From: Alteromonas sp. M12
GTDB lineage: Bacteria; Pseudomonadota; Gammaproteobacteria; Enterobacterales; Alteromonadaceae
Reading direction: 5' to 3'
Length of the DNA: 64,000 nucleotides
NCBI RefSeq assembly: GCF_037478005.1
Contig: NZ_CP144164.1
Span: 2,232,001 to 2,296,000, forward strand
The translations under genes were made by a program, and so were the position numbers. Of the stretch, positions 1 through 10,174 are shown in pieces; positions within the stretch are counted from its first letter, which is position 1, and every line of letters begins with the position of its first letter. The notes under the pieces were generated by a model. That model did not search any database. It was given only the letters and a program-made list of their open reading frames with translations, and was not told the origin of the DNA.

Positions 1-472
1 AGCTTTCCAACAGTTTTGAGTTACCGTATTTATCTGCGTGGGTCATAGTGACGATGATGTTTTTCGCTCCCGCTACAAGATCCATTGCTCCCCCCATGCC
101 TTTTATTAGCTTGCCAGGGATCATCCAAGAAGCAATGTTGCCACTGGTATCTACCTCAAATGCACCTAATACCGTAAAATCTACATGACCGCCTCTGATC
201 ATCGCAAAACTTTCAGCTGAATTGAAAATGGATGCTCCAGTAATTGCGGTTACAGTTTCTTTGCCTGCATTGATCATGTCGGCATCTAATTGCTCTTCAG
301 TTGGATTTGGCCCCATTCCTAATAGACCATTCTCAGATTGCAACATTACAGCAATATCTTCAGGCACATAGTTGGCTGCAAGTGTTGGAATACCAATACC
401 AAGATTCACGTAATCTCCGTCTTGAAATTCTTGAGCGACGCGCATAGCTATTTGATCTCGAGATAAAGCCAT
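1..472 (-). CDS. scoB: 3-oxoacid (succinyl/acetoacetyl) CoA-transferase subunit B, partial
   Basis: This is the beta subunit of a class I CoA-transferase, which moves CoA from succinyl-CoA to acetoacetate or a related 3-oxoacid. The protein begins [16 protein letters not shown] and carries the [10 protein letters not shown] motif, whose glutamate forms the covalent CoA-thioester in this family. It continues with an FNSAES segment, a [15 protein letters not shown] stretch and [18 protein letters not shown], all typical of subunit B. The start codon overlaps the scoA stop as TAATG (470-474), so the two subunits are translationally coupled. The left window edge removes the last third of the protein. 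Substrate choice (succinyl, acetate or other) cannot be read from the sequence. Confidence 0.93.
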   Translation of the reverse strand, partial: MALSRDQIAMRVAQEFQDGDYVNLGIGIPTLAANYVPEDIAVMLQSENGLLGMGPNPTEEQLDADMINAGKETVTAITGASIFNSAESFAMIRGGHVDFTVLGAFEVDTSGNIASWMIPGKLIKGMGGAMDLVAGAKNIIVTMTHADKYGNSKLLES

Positions 473-1185
473 TAGATTTCTCCTTGGGTTTTAGCAACTA
501 CACGGCGTTCAATTCGTTTTTCGAATTTGCCTTGGATTACTCTGTTTACGTAAATACCGGGAGTATGAATTTGGCTGGGTGGAATTGCTCCGGGTGGAAC
601 GATTTCTTCCACTTCAACAACCGTAATCTTTCCCGCTGTTGCTGCCATAGGGTTAAAATTCTGAGCTGTATGACGATAGATGCAATTACCAAAAATATCA
701 GCCTTCCAGGCTTTGACGATGGCAAAGTCGCCGGTGATAGATTCTTCTAAAATATAAGGACGCCCATTAAACTCTTTGACTTCTTTGCCTTCACCTACGG
801 GAGTGCCGTAGCCGGTAGCAGTATAAAATGCAGGGATTCCAGCTCCGCCGGCACGCATCTTTTCAGCTAACGTCCCTTGTGGAGTCAATTCTACTTCTAA
901 CTCTCCGTCTAATAATTGCTTTTCAAATAGGGCGTTTTCTCCAACATAAGAGGAAACCATTTTTCTAATCTGTTTGTCTTCAAGCAACAATCCAAGACCA
1001 AAACCGTCTACTCCACAGTTGTTGGAAACAACAGTTAAGTCTTTGGTTCCCATCGCTTTTATTTGTGCGATTAGCCCTTCGGGTATACCACACAAACCAA
1101 ATCCGCCAGCAATCACGGTCATACCGTCTTTTAAGCCGGCTAATGCGTCTTCATAGCTGGTAACAACTTTATTAAATCCGCTCAT
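472..1185 (-). CDS. scoA: 3-oxoacid (succinyl/acetoacetyl) CoA-transferase subunit A
   Basis: This is the alpha subunit of the class I CoA-transferase, a full-length protein of 237 aa. The N-terminal [13 protein letters not shown] loop is the family's CoA-binding signature. [18 protein letters not shown] and the C-terminal [12 protein letters not shown] stretch are typical of subunit A. It is first in a minus-strand operon with scoB (TAATG overlap), and the enzyme should work as an A/B heteromer in ketone body, short-chain acyl or branched-chain amino acid breakdown. The start is 110 bp from the divergent LysR gene and the shared intergenic region holds a 16-bp palindrome, so that regulator is the natural candidate for control. 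The exact acceptor acid is not determined. Confidence 0.93.
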   Translation of the reverse strand: MSGFNKVVTSYEDALAGLKDGMTVIAGGFGLCGIPEGLIAQIKAMGTKDLTVVSNNCGVDGFGLGLLLEDKQIRKMVSSYVGENALFEKQLLDGELEVELTPQGTLAEKMRAGGAGIPAFYTATGYGTPVGEGKEVKEFNGRPYILEESITGDFAIVKAWKADIFGNCIYRHTAQNFNPMAATAGKITVVEVEEIVPPGAIPPSQIHTPGIYVNRVIQGKFEKRIERRVVAKTQGEI

Positions 1186-1250
1186 AAAAGCCTCTTTTTT
1201 ACATAAATTTAACTTAGTATTAATCCAACTTGAACTAAAGTAAAATTGAT

Positions 1251-1266
1251 TTAATATGCATATTAA
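1251..1266. promoter_or_regulatory. 16-bp perfect palindrome, putative LysR operator
   Basis: TTAATATGCATATTAA is a perfect 16-bp palindrome in the 110-bp gap between scoA (minus) and the LysR gene (plus), centred about 37 bp upstream of the LysR start. LysR regulators usually bind dyad-symmetric sites in the shared promoter region of the divergent target, so this is a sensible candidate operator. The surrounding DNA is extremely AT-rich, which makes chance palindromes more likely. Confidence 0.4.
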
Positions 1267-1295
1267 TAAATTAAATTTATCAATTGGTGTAAATC

Positions 1296-2174
1296 ATGTT
1301 GTCTTATAAACAACTCCAGTGTTTTATAACATTAGCCCAATCTAGCACTTTTGCAGAAGCCGCAGAAAAAGTGCACCTTTCGCAACCTGCTTTATCAACC
1401 TCGATTAAAAAATTAGAAACATTTTTAGGGGGTGCGTTGTTTTCACGAACAACACGTAAAGTGCAATTAAGTCATGAAGGTCGCGAGTTTGTGCCTATGG
1501 CTAAGCGCTTAATGCATGATTGGGAAACGGCCATTGCAGATATGCAAGACCTCTTTGCTATGCAGCGGGGGCGACTAACTATTGCCGCGATGCCGTCTTT
1601 TGCAAGTAGCATTTTACCTGGGGTTTTGAAGTCATTTCACCAAAAGTGGAAAGATATTAATCTGACAATACGTGATGTAGTAATGGAAGATGTGATTGAT
1701 TCGGTGCGAGAAGGTCGCGCCGAAATTGGATTTACCTTTGAAAATGAACAATTGGATGGTTTAGATTTTTATCCTTTGATGAATAACAAATTTGTCGCCG
1801 TTGTCGCCTCGAATCATCCTCTTTCAAGTTGTGCAGATGTGACTTGGCAGCAGTTGTGTGAATATCCGTTTGTTGTGTTGAACAGGGGATCATCTGTGCG
1901 TAAGTGGATTGAAACCTTTGCCCAACACAATGGAATCGATTTACATATTGTGGCTGAAGCGAATCAACTGGCGACTTTAGGCGAATGTGTTAAACAAGAT
2001 CTTGGGGTATCAGTAGTGCCGGGAATTTGTCAGCAGCAATTTAGCCACAACGAACTTGTCTGTTTACCCATTGCAGGAGAAAACTTAGTGCGCCGAATCG
2101 GCATGGTTAAAGCGTCAAGAAAGTCCCTGTCGGTGCCTGCTGAAACGTTGTGGCAACTGCTGGTTGAAAAATAA
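1296..2174 (+). CDS. LysR-family transcriptional regulator
   Basis: This 292-aa protein has the standard LysR layout. A winged helix-turn-helix at residues 1-60 includes TFAEAAEKVHLSQPALSTSI and KKLETFLGG. A periplasmic-binding-protein-like effector domain starts near residue 90, at GRLTIAAMPSFASSILP. The N-terminal LSYKQLQCFITLAQ pattern and length of about 290 aa are normal for the family. It is divergent from scoAB and ends 11 bp from the convergent gene at 2186, so scoAB is the most likely target and an acyl-CoA or keto acid the likely effector (inference). I do not recognise it as a named ortholog. Confidence 0.9.
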   Translation: MLSYKQLQCFITLAQSSTFAEAAEKVHLSQPALSTSIKKLETFLGGALFSRTTRKVQLSHEGREFVPMAKRLMHDWETAIADMQDLFAMQRGRLTIAAMPSFASSILPGVLKSFHQKWKDINLTIRDVVMEDVIDSVREGRAEIGFTFENEQLDGLDFYPLMNNKFVAVVASNHPLSSCADVTWQQLCEYPFVVLNRGSSVRKWIETFAQHNGIDLHIVAEANQLATLGECVKQDLGVSVVPGICQQQFSHNELVCLPIAGENLVRRIGMVKASRKSLSVPAETLWQLLVEK

Positions 2175-2185
2175 TAAAAGGGGAT

Positions 2186-2953
2186 TTACCACTTTTTCTT
2201 GGGGGCGAACAATTCGTCCAATTCGTCTCGTTCTTCTTCTTGCTTTTTCTGTCTATCTTTTGCATTGGCGTTGCGCAGATTGTCTTGAATAACTTTTAAT
2301 CGTTCTTCAAGGGAAGCTTTGCGCTCAATATTGTATTGATCAGGCTGATTTTGTGCTTCCAGAGCGGCAATGGCTTTTTCAAAATACTGACGAGCAGATC
2401 CCAACATATTCGATTGCAAGGCCGAGTTTCCTCGTTTCGCTAAAGTTTCAACATTTACTTTAATTTGTAGAGCCGAAAGTTGTCGATCTTCTAACGTGTA
2501 TAACTGAGTATCTACCTTTCCTTTGGCATGTTCTGAGCGCAATAAGGAACGAAACTTTTTAACCGCTTGAATATACTGAATCACCATTTTATCGCTATCG
2601 GGTAACACGAAGTTTTCGTGTGACGGAGGAGGTGTGTCCATATCAACCATTTTTAAGCGATCTTGGGATTGTTTAATCCGTTGCTTTAATTCAGGCATGG
2701 TTGGATTTAATTCATAAATAACTTTCAAGGCGTTAAGAATACGGTTTTGCAGCACGGCAACTAAGCGTTGCGATACTGGGATAGTATCCACCGTCATTAA
2801 AATATCTTCAGTCTCATCAATTACCGATTTTTGTTTGGCAATCTCAGTCCGTTTTTCAGCCTCAACTTTTTCTTTGTGCTGTTGCAATGCGTTCACCACA
2901 ATTGCAACCACAACTAATGAAACAATTAATATTATTATGATAGGAAAAATCAT
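2186..2953 (-). CDS. Unrecognised membrane-anchored coiled-coil protein
   Basis: This 255-aa protein has one N-terminal transmembrane helix (about residues 2-22, IIIILIVSLVVVAIVV). A long charged, helical cytoplasmic part follows, including a segment near 170-215 (GNSALQSNMLGSARQYFEKA) that resembles a single tetratricopeptide-like helix pair. The tail is very charged and ends in APKKKW. No catalytic motif is visible. It lies 51 bp downstream of the histidine kinase gene on the same strand and is probably co-transcribed with it, so a scaffold or membrane-tethering role in the same pathway is possible but unproven. Similar uncharacterised proteins occur in Alteromonadales as far as I recall. 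Confidence 0.75.
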   Translation of the reverse strand: MIFPIIIILIVSLVVVAIVVNALQQHKEKVEAEKRTEIAKQKSVIDETEDILMTVDTIPVSQRLVAVLQNRILNALKVIYELNPTMPELKQRIKQSQDRLKMVDMDTPPPSHENFVLPDSDKMVIQYIQAVKKFRSLLRSEHAKGKVDTQLYTLEDRQLSALQIKVNVETLAKRGNSALQSNMLGSARQYFEKAIAALEAQNQPDQYNIERKASLEERLKVIQDNLRNANAKDRQKKQEEERDELDELFAPKKKW

Positions 2954-3004
2954 TTAGCCTTTAAATCCTGTAACAACTGACTTTTTGAATGATAAAACCG
3001 GATG

Positions 3005-3700
3005 TTAAGGCAACTTAAGTGTAAATACACTGCCGCCTAAATTTCCGCCATTAGATAACGCTATTTCGCCTTTTTTATCACCTCGACGGTGAGCAGAAGC
3101 TATCAATCTGGCAAAAAACAATCCTAAACCTGTTCGCCCATTACTTATTTTAAAATCCTGCATTTTGAGTTCATTGTTGGCTAACATTTTACAAGGATAA
3201 CCTTCACCATCGTCTTCGACTTTGATGTATAACCAATCATCCTGTTCATAAGCCGAAACTCGCAATTTCTTACTGCCGTATCGTATAGCATTGACCAAAA
3301 TGTCATTTAACAAAAGAGTAATTAAATCTTGGTCTAAATAACGCACTAGTCCCGGAGTTTGTTCGATTTCCAGCGTCATATTTCTATGTCCCAGGTAGTG
3401 CTCATGGGTAATAAAAATATTTTCTAATAAATCGTCAATAAAACACTCATCTTCATTTATCGGCAGATTTTCCATTTCCGCCCTATATAAAGACAAAAGT
3501 TGTACTAAACCCGTATTTAAGCGTGAAGATTCATAGTGAGCTGTCGATAAAAATTGCTGAGCTGAGTGATTATCTGCTGTGATGGTTTTATTAAGACCAT
3601 CAATAGATTGTTGTAAAAGATTTAGTGAGCTTTTCATATCGTGCACTGCCGCAGCCAGTACCGTCGAAAAGTCAATCAATTGTTGCTCTTTTGCTGTCAC
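3005..3700 (-). CDS. Soluble sensor histidine kinase without sensor domain
   Basis: This small (231 aa) histidine kinase has an H-box near residue 19 (AAVHDMKSSLNLL), preceded by almost nothing. A complete HATPase_c domain follows: N box NDILVNAIRYG, G1 box DDGEGYP and G2 box GRTGLGLFFARLIA. There is no transmembrane segment, PAS, HAMP or receiver domain, so any signal must come from a partner protein. No response regulator gene is adjacent. The downstream gene on the same strand encodes a membrane-anchored coiled-coil protein that could be that partner (inference). It is divergent from cysB across 186 bp of AT-rich DNA. The kinase assignment is firm; the pathway is unknown. Confidence 0.85.
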   Translation of the reverse strand: MTAKEQQLIDFSTVLAAAVHDMKSSLNLLQQSIDGLNKTITADNHSAQQFLSTAHYESSRLNTGLVQLLSLYRAEMENLPINEDECFIDDLLENIFITHEHYLGHRNMTLEIEQTPGLVRYLDQDLITLLLNDILVNAIRYGSKKLRVSAYEQDDWLYIKVEDDGEGYPCKMLANNELKMQDFKISNGRTGLGLFFARLIASAHRRGDKKGEIALSNGGNLGGSVFTLKLP

Positions 3701-3847
3701 TGTAATACTCGTTGAACTGGGCTACAAAAAATTAAGTATCCCTGAACTAGGGGATATTTACCAAAATTTTTGCATTACTGGAATAAAAAAGCAGATTTTT
3801 ATTAAAATTTTATGGAATTAATGTAACCTACAGTATATATATTTTGA

Positions 3848-4871
<1,024 letters not shown>

Positions 4872-4893
4872 CATTACAAGCTAGAAAATTACT

Positions 4894-6267
4894 TCAGCAT
4901 TCTATAATATTTACTGCTAAACCGCCTCGTGCGGTTTCTTTGTATTTGGACTTCATGTCATTACCAGTGTCCCACATGGTTTTAATCACTTTGTCTAACG
5001 ATACTTTGTGTTGACCAGTGCCTCTTAGGGCCAGCCTTGACGCATTTATTGCTTTGATGGCTCCCATCGCATTGCGCTCAATACAAGGTACTTGTACTAA
5101 GCCGCCAACAGGATCACAGGTAAGCCCTAAATTATGCTCCATACCAATTTCAGCTGCATTTTCAACCGCATCCACTGAGCCACCAATTATTTCCGTCAAC
5201 GCTCCTGCAGCCATTGAGCAGGCAACACCGACTTCTCCTTGGCATCCAACTTCAGCTCCTGATATGGACGCGTTCTTCTTATATAAAATGCCGATAGCAG
5301 CAGCGGTGAGTAAATAACGAGCCGCCGTGGGTTTTTCTACTTTCCTAACAAACTTGTCAAAATAACATAAAACCGCAGGAATAATGCCAGCAGCACCATT
5401 GGTCGGAGCGGTTACAACTCTTCCTCCGGCCGCGTTTTCTTCATTAACAGCCAACGCAAATAGGTTAACCCAATCCATTGCTTGCATCGGATCCGCCGTT
5501 TGTTCTGTCTCTAAACGACGATAAAGGGCTGGAGCTCGACGAGTCACTTTCAAGCCTCCTGGCAGAATACCTTCTGTTTGAATTCCGTTGTGCACAGACT
5601 CCAACATAACCTGCCAAATATTCCAGAGCTTATCAATGACTTCCGATTTCGGCTGCACTGTCGACTCGTTTTCTAACATTAATGCGCTTATCGATAGGCC
5701 GTTATCTTTACATTGTTTAATCAATTCCAAAGAACTTGCGAACGGGTAAGGTAAAGGTTTTTGTTCTTTTTCAAGGGACATGTTTTTAACTGATTGAAAG
5801 TCTTCTTGTTTTACAATGAACCCGCCACCAATAGAATAATAAGTCTGACTTAGTACTAGTTGTTTATTTTGATAGGCATGAATGGTCATGCCATTTGAAT
5901 GCAAGGGTAAGGTTTTACGACGATGAAAAACAATTGCGCCTTCACGGGGAAATTTAACTTTGTGAGTAGCGTTCAAATTTATTTGTTGTGAGCTCGCAAT
6001 TTCGGACAGCCAATCCTCCACCTTAGATACGTCGACGGTTTCCGGATCAAACCCCATTAATCCTAAAATAACCGCTTTTCCAGTACCATGACCTTTACCG
6101 GTTTGTCCGAGAGAGCCGAATAATTCCACACAGACTTGATCAACGTTGGTTAATAAATTGTCTGAAGATAGTTGCTGACAGAAGGCATTTGCTGCACGCA
6201 TGGGGCCCACAGTGTGTGAACTCGATGGACCGATACCAATGCTAAACATGTCAAAAACGCTGATCAT
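4894..6267 (-). CDS. sdaA: L-serine ammonia-lyase, iron-sulfur single-chain type
   Basis: This enzyme deaminates L-serine to pyruvate and ammonia using a [4Fe-4S] cluster. At 457 aa it matches the single-polypeptide SdaA/SdaB form (E. coli 454 aa). The N-terminal domain opens [20 protein letters not shown]. The C-terminal alpha domain has [14 protein letters not shown], the cysteine-bearing [20 protein letters not shown] and [20 protein letters not shown], which supply the cluster ligands, and it ends in [12 protein letters not shown]. It appears monocistronic and converges on cysB. No serine transporter gene is adjacent. The identification is secure; the choice among sdaA, sdaB and tdcG names is by similarity only. 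Confidence 0.95.
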   Translation of the reverse strand: MISVFDMFSIGIGPSSSHTVGPMRAANAFCQQLSSDNLLTNVDQVCVELFGSLGQTGKGHGTGKAVILGLMGFDPETVDVSKVEDWLSEIASSQQINLNATHKVKFPREGAIVFHRRKTLPLHSNGMTIHAYQNKQLVLSQTYYSIGGGFIVKQEDFQSVKNMSLEKEQKPLPYPFASSLELIKQCKDNGLSISALMLENESTVQPKSEVIDKLWNIWQVMLESVHNGIQTEGILPGGLKVTRRAPALYRRLETEQTADPMQAMDWVNLFALAVNEENAAGGRVVTAPTNGAAGIIPAVLCYFDKFVRKVEKPTAARYLLTAAAIGILYKKNASISGAEVGCQGEVGVACSMAAGALTEIIGGSVDAVENAAEIGMEHNLGLTCDPVGGLVQVPCIERNAMGAIKAINASRLALRGTGQHKVSLDKVIKTMWDTGNDMKSKYKETARGGLAVNIIEC

Positions 6268-6405
6268 TGCTGTATTTTCCTAGTTAATATGAATGTCATA
6301 TTACTATGCTGATAGTTACTCTGGAGGGCAAGTGTTTACAGGCAACTTTTAACCGAGAATTGTTAATGAGGGCGTAAACAAAACTTATACAGCTTGCTAA
6401 ATGTG

Positions 6406-6978
6406 CTAGTAGTCGATGTGATTTGACAGCAGTCTCACAAATGAAGCTGTAGCGCCCCAAATGGTCTTGTCTTGCCAAGTTATGAAATAAATAGGGTGTT
6501 TAGCATTGTTACGTTTAACCCAATGAATAAGATGATTTTGTTTATCCATAAGGTGCAACAACGGTACTTCAAACACGTTGTCTACTTCGTTTCGGTCTAA
6601 AACAAGGTCGAACTCAGGCTCAACAAAGCTCAAAAAGGGCGTCACTTCAAAACGACTAACGGTGCGAAATTTGGGAAGGCTGCCAATCAAAGTGATTTTA
6701 TCGGACGTCAGTCCTATCTCTTCTTGCGTTTCTCGCAGCGCTGTATGTGCTAAATTAATATCGCTGTCTTCTAGCTTTCCGCCGGGAAAGCTAACTTGTC
6801 CAGGGTGGTTCTTTAAGTGCATCGCGCGCTGCGTAAATAATACGGTTAACTGATCAGCCCGTTCAATAATCGGGATCAGCACAGCAGCGGGTTTACCGGC
6901 TTTCAGTAAGGGAAAATCCGCTTCAGGTTTGACTTGTCTAATATGTTGAAATCGACGAATAAACTCTTCTTTGTTCAC
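6406..6978 (-). CDS. nudL: NUDIX hydrolase, probable CoA pyrophosphatase
   Basis: This 190-aa protein is probably a CoA diphosphatase that hydrolyses CoA to 4'-phosphopantetheine and ADP. The Nudix box lies at about residues 66-90 (GGKLED through RETQEEIGL). It is directly preceded by TQRAMHLKNHPGQVSFPGG, the additional CoA-pyrophosphatase signature (UPF0035) that separates this group from other Nudix enzymes. The gene starts 4 bp inside the end of pabB (ATGA at 6975-6978), so it is translationally coupled to pabB. This pabB-nudL order is the same as the E. coli pabB-yeaB pair. Confidence 0.9.
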   Translation of the reverse strand: MNKEEFIRRFQHIRQVKPEADFPLLKAGKPAAVLIPIIERADQLTVLFTQRAMHLKNHPGQVSFPGGKLEDSDINLAHTALRETQEEIGLTSDKITLIGSLPKFRTVSRFEVTPFLSFVEPEFDLVLDRNEVDNVFEVPLLHLMDKQNHLIHWVKRNNAKHPIYFITWQDKTIWGATASFVRLLSNHIDY

Positions 6979-8417
6979 TGGTCGTTGTCCAAAATAGGTA
7001 AAATTTTCGACACTTTATCTAAACTTTCCTGATATTCATCTTGAGGATTTGAATCTAGTACAATTCCACCGCCTGCCCAACAATATATCTGTGAATCTTC
7101 ACATAATAAAGTGCGAATACAGATACTTGTATCCATATCACCGTTTCTATCTATATAACCAATGCTACCACAATAGATATTGCGTCTATCTGGCTCTAAT
7201 TCATCAATGATTTCCATTGCCCGGATTTTCGGGGCTCCGGTAATCGAACCACCTGGAAACGCACCTTCTAATAAACTCAAGCTATCATTATCTGCTTTTA
7301 GAGTGCCAGTTACGGTACTGACTAAATGGTGCACCGCTTCGAAGGTTTCGATGGCGAAAAGTTCAGGTACTTGAATAGAATGATCTTCACAGGTTTTACT
7401 CAAATCATTTCGCAATAGGTCTACTATCATTAAATTCTCGGCACGATCTTTGGCGGAGTTTCTTAATTCTTCGATATTGTGTAGATCTGTTTTCAACTCC
7501 GTTGCCCGAGGCCGAGTGCCCTTGATGGGTTGGCTTTCGACCTGATTGTCTTTCACTTTTAAAAATCGTTCAGGAGAAATACTTAAAACTGTGCGGTTTA
7601 AAAGTTGAATGTAAGCAGAAAAAGGAGCTTGATTGGATTTTCTTAATTTTAAATATGCTTGCCAAGTAGAGCCGCTAAATCGGGCACTAAAACGTTGTGC
7701 TAAATTGACCTGATAACAATCACCCGCGCGCAAGTAATCCAGAATCCTTTGCAGCTTAGTCACATATTCGGCCTTCGACATATTTGCTTCCCAGCGTGTT
7801 TCCAACTTATATTTTTGCTGGGTTTCAGGATGGGCTGGGGTGTTGAGCAGATTTTCTATTTCACTTTTACTAGGCGCTGGTAAGCCGGGAATATCTGCCA
7901 GATAAAAAAGCCCAGTTTGATTATCTTTTATAACACTCCAACCGTACACACCCACGGCCATATCAGAATTACTGTAGCTATTTTTCGCTAAGCTAGGCAA
8001 AGATTCATAACATCGGCCTAAATCATAGCCGAAAAAGCCCACAGCACCACTGGTGAAAGGTAAGCTTATTGGCGTTTCAGTCTCTATCGGTAGCGCTTTG
8101 GGGAGTGTGGATTTTAGCAAAGTACGCAAAATGTGAATTGGCTGACCTTCAATTTTCAGTACTTTTTGAATAGCAGAATACCCATTTTCTTGGTCATAAA
8201 AGTATTCTATTTCACACAAGTGCTGTTTGGCGGTAATCGCCGCTATAGGGTTGGCAACAAAAATATCAAAGCGGGCATTTTTGTGTGTGCTATTCGATGA
8301 ATCCAGCAAAATCGACCATTTAGATTGGCAGAAATGCGCAAACAATTCCGTTATGTCTGTAGAAGGAGGAATAGCAAGTGTTTGAATACGAGAGCTTTTA
8401 CAAGCGCTATGCTGCAT
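6975..8417 (-). CDS. pabB: Aminodeoxychorismate synthase component I
   Basis: This 480-aa enzyme aminates chorismate to 4-amino-4-deoxychorismate in folate (p-aminobenzoate) synthesis, using ammonia from PabA. Visible chorismate-binding-family motifs, in order, are TSGAVGFFGYDLGRCYE, SPERFLKVKDNQVESQPIKG (including the PIKGT signature), DLLRNDLSKTC, GGSITGAPKIRAMEIIDELE and GSIGYIDRNGDMDTSI. These, the length, and coupling to nudL as in enterics favour PabB over anthranilate synthase TrpE. No glutamine amidotransferase domain or pabA gene is present here. The start at 8417 precedes QHSACKSSRIQTLAIP. Confidence 0.93.
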   Translation of the reverse strand: MQHSACKSSRIQTLAIPPSTDITELFAHFCQSKWSILLDSSNSTHKNARFDIFVANPIAAITAKQHLCEIEYFYDQENGYSAIQKVLKIEGQPIHILRTLLKSTLPKALPIETETPISLPFTSGAVGFFGYDLGRCYESLPSLAKNSYSNSDMAVGVYGWSVIKDNQTGLFYLADIPGLPAPSKSEIENLLNTPAHPETQQKYKLETRWEANMSKAEYVTKLQRILDYLRAGDCYQVNLAQRFSARFSGSTWQAYLKLRKSNQAPFSAYIQLLNRTVLSISPERFLKVKDNQVESQPIKGTRPRATELKTDLHNIEELRNSAKDRAENLMIVDLLRNDLSKTCEDHSIQVPELFAIETFEAVHHLVSTVTGTLKADNDSLSLLEGAFPGGSITGAPKIRAMEIIDELEPDRRNIYCGSIGYIDRNGDMDTSICIRTLLCEDSQIYCWAGGGIVLDSNPQDEYQESLDKVSKILPILDNDQ

Positions 8418-8542
8418 GGAAATTTTACCAACAAATTTAAATTATACGCGTTTAGCGATGGAGCAATTGTTTCCAAGAGGGTATCATATTGGCGGATATT
8501 TAAGACACAAAAAACTTCCCTACAATTGATTTAGAGGCACCT

Positions 8543-10078
8543 ATGGCACTCATTCGTCAACAAGATTTAATTGATAGCATTGAAGATGCATTACAATTTA
8601 TTTCCTATTACCACCCAATAGACTACGTAAAAGCAGTTGAAGCTGCTTATAACAGAGAAAAAAGTCAGGCCGCAAAAGACGCCATGGCTCAGATACTGAT
8701 TAACTCTCGTATGTCTGCAGAAGGAAAACGTCCACTTTGCCAAGATACAGGTATTGTCACCTGTTTTGTTAAAGTTGGAATGGGAGTGCAGTGGGATAAA
8801 ACAGACATGACTGTACAGCAAATGGTAGATGAAGGTACGCGTCGTGCTTATCTTAATCCTGATAATCCACTTAGAGCTTCTATTGTATCTGACCCCGCAG
8901 GTGCTCGTAAAAATACCAAAGATAATACACCCGCTGTAGTGCACATCGATATGGTGCCAGGTGAAGGTATTGAAGTGATGATAGCGGCCAAAGGCGGCGG
9001 CTCTGAAAACAAATCGAAAATGGTTATGCTCAATCCAAGCGATGATATCGCTGACTGGGTGGTTAAAACTCTCCCAACTATGGGAGCTGGTTGGTGTCCA
9101 CCTGGAATGTTAGGAATAGGTATTGGTGGTACTGCTGAAAAGGCTGCTGTCTTAGCCAAAGAAAGCCTGATGGATCCCGTGGATATTCAAGAATTGATGG
9201 AGCGGGGCGCGCAAACCACAGAAGAAAAACTGCGTTTGGATATTTTCAAAAAGGTTAACGATCTTGGTATTGGTGCACAGGGCTTAGGTGGATTGACCAC
9301 AGTGGTGGACATCAAAATCAAGTCAGTACCTACCCACGCCGCATCAAAACCTGTTGCCATGATCCCCAATTGTGCAGCTACTCGTCACGCTCATTTTTAT
9401 CTAGACGGAAGCGGCCCTGCGGAGTTGACTCCACCTAAATTAGAAGACTGGCCAGATATTACTTGGGAAGTGGGTGAAAATACTCGCCGAGTAAATCTGG
9501 ATACTGTCACTAAAGAAGATATTTTGGACTGGAAAGTCGGTGAAACCGTGTTACTTTCAGGCAAAATGTTAACAGGCCGTGACGCGGCTCATAAGCGTAT
9601 TCAAACTATGATGGATAACGGTGAAGGTTTACCTGAAGGGGTAGATCTAACTAATCGCTTTATTTATTACGTTGGCCCTGTTGATGCTGTGGGCGATGAA
9701 GCTGTTGGTCCTGCAGGACCAACAACCGCCACCCGTATGGATAAATTTACCGACATGATGCTGGAAAAAACCGGTTTAATGGGGATGATAGGTAAAGCCG
9801 AACGAGGACCTGCTACTGTTGATAGTATTGCTAAACACAAAGCTGTCTATTTAATGGCAGTGGGCGGCGCGGCCTATTTGGTATCAAAAGCGATCAAAAA
9901 ATCCCGTGTTGTTGCTTTCGAAGACTTAGGAATGGAAGCAATTTACGAATTTGATGTTGAAGATATGCCAGTAACCGTTGCCGTGGATAGTACCGGAGCT
10001 AATGCTCACGAGACTGGTCCTGCAATTTGGAAAGTGAAAATAGAAGATTTAAACAAGAAGTTAGAATCCTCTAAATAA
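8543..10078 (+). CDS. fumA: Fumarate hydratase, class I (iron-sulfur)
   Basis: This 511-aa single-chain class I fumarase is an oxygen-sensitive [4Fe-4S] enzyme that interconverts fumarate and malate in the TCA cycle. The N-terminal alpha domain has RPLCQDTGIVTCFVKVGMG, AKGGGSENKSKMVMLNPSD and the AATRHAHFYLDGSG region. The beta domain has GETVLLSGKMLTGRDAAHKR, YYVGPVDAVGDEAVGPAGPT and FEDLGMEAIYEFDVEDMPV. Cysteines in LCQDTG and PNCAATRH are probable cluster ligands. The gene is monocistronic, with an AGAGG ribosome-binding site, and is followed by a strong hairpin. No class II fumC is present in the window. Confidence 0.95.
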   Translation: MALIRQQDLIDSIEDALQFISYYHPIDYVKAVEAAYNREKSQAAKDAMAQILINSRMSAEGKRPLCQDTGIVTCFVKVGMGVQWDKTDMTVQQMVDEGTRRAYLNPDNPLRASIVSDPAGARKNTKDNTPAVVHIDMVPGEGIEVMIAAKGGGSENKSKMVMLNPSDDIADWVVKTLPTMGAGWCPPGMLGIGIGGTAEKAAVLAKESLMDPVDIQELMERGAQTTEEKLRLDIFKKVNDLGIGAQGLGGLTTVVDIKIKSVPTHAASKPVAMIPNCAATRHAHFYLDGSGPAELTPPKLEDWPDITWEVGENTRRVNLDTVTKEDILDWKVGETVLLSGKMLTGRDAAHKRIQTMMDNGEGLPEGVDLTNRFIYYVGPVDAVGDEAVGPAGPTTATRMDKFTDMMLEKTGLMGMIGKAERGPATVDSIAKHKAVYLMAVGGAAYLVSKAIKKSRVVAFEDLGMEAIYEFDVEDMPVTVAVDSTGANAHETGPAIWKVKIEDLNKKLESSK

Positions 10079-10087
10079 AAGCTACAA

Positions 10088-10113
10088 AAGTGCATCCTGT
10101 CTAGGATGCACTT
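10088..10113 (+). terminator. Perfect 11-bp hairpin after the fumarase gene
   Basis: AAGTGCATCCT pairs perfectly with AGGATGCACTT around a 4-base loop, starting 10 bp after the fumarase stop. The following bases (aatctacc) are not a T run, so it may act as an mRNA 3' stabiliser or a weak terminator rather than a canonical intrinsic terminator. Confidence 0.55.
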
Positions 10114-10174
10114 AATCTACCTTGTCAAAAACTTCGTCATTTAAGCCAGTCATTTAGAGTTAGAATCCATTAAT

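Noticed and set aside
4918..4940. Hairpin-like AAACCGC/GCGGTTT inside the end of sdaA
   Set aside because: It encodes the conserved ARGGL stretch of serine deaminase; the symmetry is probably a coincidence of the codons.
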